NCBI GenBank assembly: GCA_017601265.1
Contig: JAFNJA010000024.1
Location: 1 to 16,503 of the forward strand
Direction of reading: 5' to 3'
DNA length: 16,503 nucleotides
From: Candidatus Brockarchaeota archaeon
GTDB taxonomy: Archaea; Thermoproteota; EX4484-205; DTQO01
The position numbers and the translations under genes are program-made. The notes beneath the pieces are model-generated. The model saw nothing but the letters and a program-made list of their open reading frames with translations, made no database searches and was not told where the DNA came from. Position 1 is the first letter of the stretch, and each line of letters begins with the position of its first letter. Positions 7,149-13,099 of the stretch are shown one piece after another.

Positions 7149-7610
7149 ATGACGATGTACAACGAAACGGTGCTCCAACACTACCGAAACCCAAGGAACG
7201 TCGGTGACATACAGGATGCGGACGGCATAGGAATCTACATGAGCGACATTTGCGGGGACATAACGAAGTTTTGGATAAAAGTCAGGGAGGGCAAGATAGT
7301 CGACGTGAAGTACAGAACCCAAGGGTGCGCCGCTTCAATAGCATGCGGCAGCGTACTGACGGAGCTTGTCAAGAACAAGACGATAGAAGAAGCGCTGAAA
7401 TTGACGAAAGACGACATAATATCGGCCTTGAACGGATTGCCGGAGATGAAAACCCATTGTTCCGTTCTGGCGGACGACGCTTTGAAGGACGCCATCCGCG
7501 ATTACCTTTCAAGAAATCAACTCCCGGTCCCCCGGGATCTCCATGAAAAACATGAGAGGATGAGGCCGCTGCTCGAGAAGATGAAGCAGATGGGGTACGT
7601 GCTGATCTGA
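7149..7610 (+). CDS. iscU: IscU/NifU-like iron-sulfur cluster scaffold protein
   Basis: A 153-residue scaffold for building [2Fe-2S]/[4Fe-4S] clusters before transfer to apoproteins. The family start MYNETVLQHYRNPRNVGD is clear, and the three cluster cysteines are present: Cys35 in CGD, Cys60 in QGCAASIA and Cys104 in HCSVLADDAL, with Asp37 after the first. An extra cysteine, Cys66 (IACGS), stands where most relatives have Ser. A charged tail of about 30 residues follows the normal domain end. The track-length frame could begin at 7101, but the TATA-like box at 7122-7129 lies inside that extension, so the ATG at 7149 (or 7155) is preferred. No cysteine desulfurase gene adjoins it. Products in this window that would need clusters are the two radical SAM enzymes and the aldo/keto reductase. 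Confidence 0.93.
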   Translation: MTMYNETVLQHYRNPRNVGDIQDADGIGIYMSDICGDITKFWIKVREGKIVDVKYRTQGCAASIACGSVLTELVKNKTIEEALKLTKDDIISALNGLPEMKTHCSVLADDALKDAIRDYLSRNQLPVPRDLHEKHERMRPLLEKMKQMGYVLI

Positions 7611-7719
7611 CAAGCTCAGGAGCTTGTCTGGGCGATACTAATAGATCCGGACATAGGAAGTTTCCGTATCTCAATCTGACTCAGCTCGAGATCGAAGAAA
7701 GCTCAATCTCAGGATCCGC

Positions 7720-7926
7720 GTGTGGGACTTGTGCTTTCTGCCGATCAAGTACGAAGATGTTATTTGCAACTGTGACAAGCGCCTCCGGAATAAGGCTTTC
7801 GAAAAGCATGGCGCCAAGGTTGTCAATCCGCTTCCTTTCAGGATAGAGGGAGGATAGGGAAACAAGGATGCGTTTGTACTGGATGATTCCGTTTCAAATG
7901 AGGATGTAAGTAAGATATGTCGATGA
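7720..7926 (+). pseudogene. Decayed reading frame with in-frame TAG
   Basis: From the GTG at 7720 one frame reads VWDLCFLPIKYEDVICNCDK, continues through RLRNKAFEKHGAKVVNPLPF, meets TAG at 7855-7857, and in the same frame goes on with NKDAFVLDDSVSNEDVSKIC to TGA at 7924-7926. Codon structure (G/A-rich first positions) looks like coding on both sides of the TAG. Just upstream, protein-like pieces lie in other frames (for example AQELVWAILIDPDIGSFRIS from about 7614), as expected of a gene eroded by frameshifts and a nonsense change. A faint resemblance of the D-x-x-L/R...A...G-x-K-V-V-N-P pattern to PIN-like nuclease ends is only suggestive. I recognise no family with confidence. Confidence 0.4.
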
Positions 7927-7970
7927 TGCTGTATAACCTACGTTTCTAAAGCACGAATGCATCAAGTATT

Positions 7971-8519
7971 CTATTCATCCCACACCTCTTCCTGCGTCGC
8001 CTTCTTCTCAAGCCACTTCTCGAACCACTTCCTGTGCCTCTTCTCCGCCTCCTCTTCCAGCTGTCGCTCTTCTGGCGGTATCCAGCTGCATCCGGCTACC
8101 AAGTTGTCATCGGGTCCAAAAGTATCCGTGTAGAATTCTAAGACGTGGTCTCTGTCAGCCTCACCAAGTATCTTCATAATTTCCTCATCATCAAAACCCC
8201 TTTCTCTGAGCGCAGCTTCCACGTCTTCCTCCGGAAGGAAGTTGATCTTGCCATTCTTGAATATTTCGGCCAAAATGTCAAAATGCTTTCGCGTTTTGGT
8301 CTTTTCTAATTCTCTAATTTCTGGGTCTATCCACCTACAATATCCATCTACGATCTCTATGATTTTCCGCCTTTCAGCTTCATTAAGTGCATCGTCTATG
8401 TCGTTGCGTTCTATCCCTTTGCCTTCGAGCTTCGTTATTATGTCTTTCCATCCAATTCGCTTTATATGTCCATCAACAAACATTTCTTGTATTATTTCTA
8501 TAATTCGTTCCATAGTCAT
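7971..8519 (-). CDS. Hypothetical protein with two tandem winged-helix-like units
   Basis: The 182 residues contain an internal duplication. Unit 1 (about 3-72) begins MERIIEIIQEMFVDGHIKRI, has a helix pair GIERNDIDDALNEAERRKII and ends GYCRWIDPEIRELE. Unit 2 (about 78-157) repeats the plan with KHFDILAEIFKNGKINFL, FDDEEIMKILGEADRDHVLE and ends GCSWIPPEERQLEEE. Each unit looks like a small winged-helix of the type seen at the C-terminus of archaeal MCM, so DNA binding is a reasonable guess. A charged, Trp-rich helical tail (about 158-182) follows. The first ATG at 8519 is used; one at 8513 is also possible. A TTTAAA-type box at 8546-8539 would give a leaderless mRNA. It lies 113 bases downstream of the membrane/HTH gene on the same strand and has mostly low G+C. 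Confidence 0.8.
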   Translation of the reverse strand: MTMERIIEIIQEMFVDGHIKRIGWKDIITKLEGKGIERNDIDDALNEAERRKIIEIVDGYCRWIDPEIRELEKTKTRKHFDILAEIFKNGKINFLPEEDVEAALRERGFDDEEIMKILGEADRDHVLEFYTDTFGPDDNLVAGCSWIPPEERQLEEEAEKRHRKWFEKWLEKKATQEEVWDE

Positions 8520-9000
8520 ATCTCTCTTTCACCATCATGTTTAAAGTCAAGCTGACGAATCATCTTATTAAACATCGCCTTCCTTGATATTCTAATTTCC
8601 CACTCAGCCTTAATTATTCCATCCTTTACTATTTATATCTGTTTAGGAACTATTTTTGCTTTGACATGAAAGGTTCTTTCCAATATTGCTTTCTCTTCTT
8701 TCACAATATCTGGTATCCATGTTTTCTTCATATTTATTATGAAATCGCGATACACTGGTTTCAGCTCTGAAGGGATCCTTGTCTCAACCCATTTACTTAG
8801 CGTTACGTAATAACCAAATTGCTCCTTCCGATTTTTCCAAGGTAGATAGTCAAATAATTCACGATGATCTGATTTTATGCTTGATTCTATCTCATGTGCA
8901 TTAATCATTGAGATTAGATAGCCACGGTAATCAATGTGTCCATCATCGCGAATATATTGTTTGAAATACGACTTCTTGATAGCGATGTCTCCAAACTTAA
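8150..9000. other. Low-G+C island with a sharp right edge
   Basis: Hand counts of 60-base lines give about 55-58% G+C for 9001-9120 but about 35% for 8881-9000, 32% for 8641-8760, 30% for 8581-8640 and 25% for 8461-8520, with 37-47% across 8101-8460. Neighbouring genes are above 50%. The island covers the end of the membrane/HTH/LAGLIDADG-like gene and most of the tandem winged-helix gene. Confidence 0.7.
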
Positions 9001-10165
9001 TCACGTCAGGAAGGTGATAGTCTTGCTCGGTCTTCCTGCCTTTGGGCACCCCGGCCCTATGAAGCGCGAGGCCGATAGCCTCCGAATTGAAGACCACACC
9101 CTTATGCCTGCCCTTTTCATCGTAGCGCATTTGATAGGTGACGTCGCCAAAGACTCTGTTGACGGATTCGATCACCCTCCGAACGTTTTCCTCGTCGTAA
9201 TTAATGTACTCGAAGATCGTCCTGTCCTTGCGGACGTGCCCGTCCTTCAGCCCCGCGGCTACCAAAGTCGCCCCGTCTTCGTTGTAGAGGTCGAAAGGAA
9301 GCTTGGGGTTGGTTATCGATTCCCTGAATCCGCCGCCTCCGATGGACTTGATGTAGGGAGTCAGCTCCCCGTAGGATAAGTGGAGCGCGTCTAGAAGCTT
9401 CTTGATGTTCTTGACGGTCATGGCATAGTCCTCCTGGTTCATTGCCCTGCACAGTATCGCGCTGTCTATGCCCGACCTCTCGGCGAGCTTGGTTATGGAG
9501 CCCTTGGGAGCGAGCTTCGTAGGACAGAGCTTCTTGGCTTCCATGATCAAATGCCTGAGCACGCCTTCCTTGAGCGTTATGAGCTGGTTCTCACCAAGAT
9601 CCCACCACTCCGTTGTCGATAACCTTCTCCACGGAGGCAGTTTCTTTAACTTAACGACCTTTTCCCTTATTGAGGGATTAGGTGCATAACTTTTAGAACG
9701 ATGGAGTTTTCCAAGCCTGCCTACCGCGGCAACAATCTTGCTTACGCTGAACCTTGATTTTCCATAGGGGTCGTGGAATTTTTTGCGATTGTCCCTTACT
9801 TCGCTCACAAAACCCAATACCCGCGTAGTTGTACCAACCGTTACCAATGCGCAATAGAACGCCCCCATGACCGCGAGTTCCATGACGACGAGCGCGAGGA
9901 TCGAAATGATGAGGGGCCAAAGCTCCGTTCCTTGCACGTACTTGAGGAACTCCTCGAAACTTTTGAGATATTCCTCCACGTACTTTAGGAGGTCCAGAGC
10001 TTTGAGAAACCACTTGAGTGTGCCATACACGAAATAGAAAGTATCCTCCGATCCCTTCGGCGTGCTCGCAACCCTAGTGTAGAGCAGAATCACGACGATG
10101 GCGAGGAGAACTGCCATCGCGCCGCTGATTTTTCCGCTCCTGTCTTTGAGGATATCTCTCCCCAA
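8633..10165 (-). CDS. Membrane-anchored HTH protein with LAGLIDADG-like domain
   Basis: The protein has 510 residues. Two hydrophobic segments (about 12-30 and 84-110) predict an N-terminal membrane anchor with a helical stretch between them. A basic linker (about 125-180) leads to a helix-turn-helix of Xre-like type (about 221-270: SITKLAERSGIDSAILCRAM). The C-terminal half resembles the LAGLIDADG fold: ATLVAAGLKDGHV (299-311, Asp308-Gly309) and, 100 residues on, SYFKQYIRDDGHI (399-411, Asp408-Gly409), with IGLALHRAGVPKGRK between. Family members are site-specific endonucleases or their regulatory relatives; the membrane anchor is unusual. The acidic residue of each motif is kept, so activity is not excluded. 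The TTG start is supported by a TATA-like box at 10201-10194, which predicts an almost leaderless mRNA. G+C drops sharply near base 9000, at about codon 388. Confidence 0.82.
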   Translation of the reverse strand: MGRDILKDRSGKISGAMAVLLAIVVILLYTRVASTPKGSEDTFYFVYGTLKWFLKALDLLKYVEEYLKSFEEFLKYVQGTELWPLIISILALVVMELAVMGAFYCALVTVGTTTRVLGFVSEVRDNRKKFHDPYGKSRFSVSKIVAAVGRLGKLHRSKSYAPNPSIREKVVKLKKLPPWRRLSTTEWWDLGENQLITLKEGVLRHLIMEAKKLCPTKLAPKGSITKLAERSGIDSAILCRAMNQEDYAMTVKNIKKLLDALHLSYGELTPYIKSIGGGGFRESITNPKLPFDLYNEDGATLVAAGLKDGHVRKDRTIFEYINYDEENVRRVIESVNRVFGDVTYQMRYDEKGRHKGVVFNSEAIGLALHRAGVPKGRKTEQDYHLPDVIKFGDIAIKKSYFKQYIRDDGHIDYRGYLISMINAHEIESSIKSDHRELFDYLPWKNRKEQFGYYVTLSKWVETRIPSELKPVYRDFIINMKKTWIPDIVKEEKAILERTFHVKAKIVPKQI

Positions 10166-10193
10166 AGCACGTCATTATGCAATTCCAATGGCG

Positions 10194-10201
10194 CTTATAA
10201 G
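10194..10201 (-). promoter_or_regulatory. TATA-like box of the HTH/LAGLIDADG-like gene
   Basis: CTTATAAG centred near 10197 predicts a transcript start near 10171, six bases before the TTG at 10165. This supports the TTG rather than the internal ATG at 10117. Confidence 0.45.
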
Positions 10202-10312
10202 CTCCTATGAATCCACGAAACGCAAAGGTCCAGAGTGGAAAAATTGCCTCTTAGGCGGAAACTGTCGCTGCCAGTCGGGTGATTCTTCCACGTTTTGCGG
10301 ACTTGCTGAGGT

Positions 10313-11239
10313 TTACACTTCTATCAGGTTGTATTTCACGGAGCCCAAGCCGAGCTTCTCGAGGGCCCTGACCTGGATGTATGGATCTTTCCCGTGTATT
10401 ATCCTGAACTTGTCGTCTCCGGCCTTAAGGTTGTACCTCTCCGCGATCGAGTACGGGAGCCCAGGAGCCTTGTTGATCAGGTCCAAAGTTGCAGCCTCCA
10501 GCGAAGCGATGTCCTTGCTTGCCGCTATGCCTATGTCGGGGACGATCGGCGGTTCGCTGACATCGGCGCAGTCGCAGTTCGGCTGCACGTCGCAGATGTA
10601 GTTTATGTGGAGCGCCTTGCCCTTGAACTTCGTGTACAGCGCGGCCACGCAGTCCGCCATGCCCTCCTGGAACTTCCTTGCCCCATCTTCCTCCCCCTCC
10701 ATGGCGTGCAGGGCGTGCCTTATCTTTGGTGAGGTGCACCCGAGCGCGATGTTCTTCACGGCCCCGCCGTAACCGCAGCTACCGTGCCCCTTCGAGTGGG
10801 AGAAGTTGATGAACGCGTCCGCATCGTACACGTTCCCGGCGATGTCTATCTCCTTGAACCTCAATCCGTTGACCTTGACCTGCCTCAAGTCCCCCTCCCT
10901 GACCCCGTTGGTGGGGAGTATGTGCGCCCCAACGCTCTCGAACGTTATGCCGTTCTTCACCGCGGCTTCCAAATGCCCTATCCCCCAAGTGTCCACCAGG
11001 AACGGGTTCCCGCCGCACTCCTTGATGGCGTCGATCAGGTTGCGTACGAACTGCGGCTTTATCGTCCTGTACCCGCCAATCTGCCCGAAGTGTATCTTGA
11101 CCGCCACGAGGTTTTCCTTGCCCTTGGGTACCACGTCGGCCAGGCCCGCTTTCTTGGCGACATCGACGAGCTTGAAGACGAGGCTTTCGGACCTTTCGAA
11201 CTTCTTGGGCTGCGCGGAAGCGAAATATACGTCGCCCAT
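10313..11239 (-). CDS. DUF362 domain-containing protein
   Basis: A 308-residue member of the DUF362 family, whose biochemical role is not established; members are often found near Fe-S or redox genes. Features typical of the family are the N-terminal VYFASA strand, VAVKIHFGQIGGYRTIKP (45-62), SHSKGHGSCGYGGAVKNIALG (148-167) and the cysteine-rich INYICDVQPNCDCADVSEP segment (Cys216, Cys222, Cys224) followed by VPDIGIAASKDIASLEAATL. The C-terminal ferredoxin domain of longer relatives is missing, so any cluster would have to use the internal cysteines. The frame is open back to 11401, but the ATG at 11239 matches the family start, and a TATA-like box at 11270-11263 would start the mRNA within a few bases of it. 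It lies downstream of the ferredoxin-tailed aldo/keto reductase on the same strand. Confidence 0.9.
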   Translation of the reverse strand: MGDVYFASAQPKKFERSESLVFKLVDVAKKAGLADVVPKGKENLVAVKIHFGQIGGYRTIKPQFVRNLIDAIKECGGNPFLVDTWGIGHLEAAVKNGITFESVGAHILPTNGVREGDLRQVKVNGLRFKEIDIAGNVYDADAFINFSHSKGHGSCGYGGAVKNIALGCTSPKIRHALHAMEGEEDGARKFQEGMADCVAALYTKFKGKALHINYICDVQPNCDCADVSEPPIVPDIGIAASKDIASLEAATLDLINKAPGLPYSIAERYNLKAGDDKFRIIHGKDPYIQVRALEKLGLGSVKYNLIEV

Positions 11240-11262
11240 GACCTCGATTGCCGTAACAGGCC

Positions 11263-11270
11263 CTATATGA
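11263..11270 (-). promoter_or_regulatory. TATA-like box of the DUF362 gene
   Basis: TCATATAG centred near 11267 predicts a transcript start near 11241, next to the ATG at 11239, which implies a leaderless mRNA. Confidence 0.5.
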
Positions 11271-11435
11271 AAGTTTGGTTTTGTTAGTGCGACGTTTGCT
11301 CCGCCAAGCGACCCTCGATTCTTTCGCCGATGTTGCAGCTTTACGCACGGCGGCGATGTTTCGGTTTGGCGAACCTGACCAATCCTGGATAGGCGCGCCA
11401 ACTTGTAGCGCTAACCCGCTATCTTCCAGAAGCTG

Positions 11436-12581
11436 TCATTGCTGGGGCGCTTGGTACCTCAATTCCGAGTCGATGCGCGGCATCCATTCGCTGATCCTTA
11501 TCTTCTGCGGGCACTTTTCCTCGCACGCCATGCAGCCAACGCACGCGCCGGCGCGCTTCTCCTTGAAATCGTCCCTGTTGTAGACCCATTTGCTCCTGTC
11601 CATGACGTTGTAAGCGAATCCGTCGTTGTACAGCTCGAAGTTGCGGGGTATGTCAACGCCGTTCGGGCACGGCATGCAGTAGCCGCATTTCGTGCATGGT
11701 ATTGGGCGGAGTGCCCCGTACTTCAGGCGCACCGCGTTTATCAGCTCCCTTTCCCTTTCGACCAGCGTCCCGACGCCCGACCTCGAAGCGAACTCCACGT
11801 TGCGCTCGACCTGCTCCATCGTGCTCATCCCGCTCAAGACTACGGACACCTCGGGCTTGTCCCAGAGCCATCGTAGAGCCATCTCTACCGGATCCTTCCC
11901 CGCCTCGTCCCAGATCTGCTTCACGGCAGGCGGCGGGTTCGCCAAAGCCCCTCCCAGCAGTGGCTCCATTACCACCACCGCAAGGCCCTTCCCGGCGGCG
12001 TACTTCAAACCCTTCGTCCCTGCTTGGACTTCCTCGTTCTCGTAGTTGTACTGAATCTGGCAGAGCGTCCATTTGTCGTAACCGTCCACGATCTCCCTGA
12101 AGACCTCGAAATCGTCGTGGAAGCTGAAGCCGAGGCGTTTTATCCTGCCCTCCGATACTACCCTCTCGGCCCAGTCGAAGACGCCCAAGCCCTTTATTTT
12201 CGACCACGCGTCTTTGTTCAAAGAGTGCAGGAGGTAGAAGTCCACGTAGTCGGTCTGGAGCCTCTTGAGCTGCTCTTCGAAAATCCGGTCCATGTCTTCG
12301 CGGGAGTTCACGAGCCAGACGGGCATTTTCGTTGCCAGCCTGACCCTCTCCCTGTATCCCTCTCCAAGCGCCTTGCCCACCACGACTTCGCCGTTTCCGC
12401 CGTGGTAAGGGTACGCCGTGTCGATGTAGTTGACGCCATGGTCGATGGCGTACCTGATCATCCTGACCGCCTCGGGCTCGTCGACCTTGGAGTGGTCCCC
12501 GCCGACTGTAGGAAGCCTCATCGCCCCGAAACCAAGCGCTGAGACCTTCCAGTCCAGACTTCCGAACTTTCTGAACTTCAT
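11436..12581 (-). CDS. Aldo/keto reductase with C-terminal ferredoxin-type 4Fe-4S domain
   Basis: The 381-residue protein has a complete AKR barrel and a ferredoxin tail. The catalytic tetrad is Asp54 and Tyr59 (DTAYPYH), Lys85 (ATKMPVW) and His119 (YLLHSL); the NADPH-binding end includes VVLSGMSTMEQVERN (247-261). The tail has two cysteine groups, CTKCGYCMPCPNGVDIP (Cys296, 299, 302, 305) and CVGCMACEEKCPQKI (Cys347, 350, 353, 357), enough for two [4Fe-4S] clusters. Such fusions are common in anaerobes and probably pass electrons between ferredoxin and a carbonyl/alcohol substrate, which is not known here. The ATG at 12581 matches the family start (MKFRKFGSLDWKVSALGFG). The A/T-rich TATA-like stretch at 12617-12606 would give a leaderless or nearly leaderless mRNA. 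The DUF362 gene follows 196 bases downstream. Confidence 0.95.
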   Translation of the reverse strand: MKFRKFGSLDWKVSALGFGAMRLPTVGGDHSKVDEPEAVRMIRYAIDHGVNYIDTAYPYHGGNGEVVVGKALGEGYRERVRLATKMPVWLVNSREDMDRIFEEQLKRLQTDYVDFYLLHSLNKDAWSKIKGLGVFDWAERVVSEGRIKRLGFSFHDDFEVFREIVDGYDKWTLCQIQYNYENEEVQAGTKGLKYAAGKGLAVVVMEPLLGGALANPPPAVKQIWDEAGKDPVEMALRWLWDKPEVSVVLSGMSTMEQVERNVEFASRSGVGTLVERERELINAVRLKYGALRPIPCTKCGYCMPCPNGVDIPRNFELYNDGFAYNVMDRSKWVYNRDDFKEKRAGACVGCMACEEKCPQKIRISEWMPRIDSELRYQAPQQ

Positions 12582-12605
12582 CCCGAAGCCCGTGAAAAAC
12601 GCTGG

Positions 12606-12617
12606 ATTATATTTAAA
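12606..12617 (-). promoter_or_regulatory. TATA-like box of the aldo/keto reductase gene
   Basis: TTTAAATATAAT on the minus strand predicts a transcript start between about 12587 and 12580, at or just before the ATG at 12581. Confidence 0.55.
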
Positions 12618-12671
12618 GCTTATCAACTCGTGTTTTTACTCTTTCGACCGCGATGTCGGGCTTTCGTAAGG

Positions 12672-12918
12672 ATGACGTTTCTTCTTTTCTTCTGCTTCAG
12701 ATTCTTGGTCAAGGCAAGGCTCGGCGACGAACGGGGACATGATTTGAGCGCTCAACGATCGCAAATATCCAGCCGGGACGTGGCACCGACGCATCTAAGA
12801 TGAATTCAGTGCGACTCCCATTGAGGATAACGCCTGGGTGGTTGCCAGATTTTTCGGGGCAGTGAAAGACGAGGGCTGTTGCGAAGTTTTTCCATTTCCC
12901 TGGAGGAATAAGCTGTGA
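12672..12918 (+). pseudogene. Possible decayed small gene in the AKR-Gfo/Idh gap
   Basis: In the frame ending at TGA 12916-12918 the sequence reads EDNAWVVARFFGAVKDEGCC and then EVFPFPWRNKL, with G in about half of the first codon positions, as in real genes. A stop at 12796-12798 cuts this frame, but the upstream frame offers FERSTIANIQPGRGTDASK ending at the same place; adding one base near 12799 would join them. A third frame from ATG 12672 (FLVKARLGDERGHD) could join near 12742 in the same way. Joined, they make a protein of about 80 residues. A 137-codon frame on the opposite strand (12709-13122) is the alternative. No family recognised. Confidence 0.3.
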
Positions 12919-12975
12919 GCCGTCCGGTTGCCGAGATGGCGTACTCCATGCCTGCCCAACATGAGCGTTTGACTC

Positions 12976-13065
12976 ATGGCCATCCGAACCGAGGATCTGG
13001 AGAAGGATCAAAAAGGGCTTTGGATGTTCGCGCCGACGAACGCCGCGGGAACGTCGAAACGTTAA
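12976..13065 (+). CDS. Possible 29-residue micro-ORF upstream of the Gfo/Idh gene
   Basis: ATG at 12976 to TAA at 13063-13065 encodes MAIRTEDLEKDQKGLWMFAP and then TNAAGTSKR. Codon first positions are purine-rich and the composition is protein-like, but there is no ribosome binding site or clear promoter. It may be a leader peptide, a start left from a truncated gene, or chance. It shares a frame with the decayed segment upstream. Another frame (12915-13103) is open as well and ends at a TGA overlapping the TTG start of the dehydrogenase gene. Confidence 0.25.
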   Translation: MAIRTEDLEKDQKGLWMFAPTNAAGTSKR

Positions 13066-13097
13066 AAAGCCTTGGGCGTTTACGGCGAGCGTTAAAA
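13060..13097 (+). promoter_or_regulatory. TATA-like box and direct repeat before the Gfo/Idh gene
   Basis: CGTTAAAA occurs at 13060-13067 and again at 13090-13097, 30 bases apart. The first copy, centred near 13064, predicts a transcript start near 13090, about ten bases before the TTG at 13100. The second copy lies at that start and could be a repressor site or a chance copy. Confidence 0.4.
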
Positions 13098-13099
13098 CG

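Noticed and set aside
7855..7857. TAG as a pyrrolysine codon
   Set aside because: No methylamine methyltransferase or pyl gene is visible, and neighbouring frames are also broken; decay is simpler.
11240..11401. N-terminal extension of the DUF362 frame
   Set aside because: It has no family similarity, and the TATA-like box at 11263-11270 lies inside it; the ATG at 11239 fits the family start.
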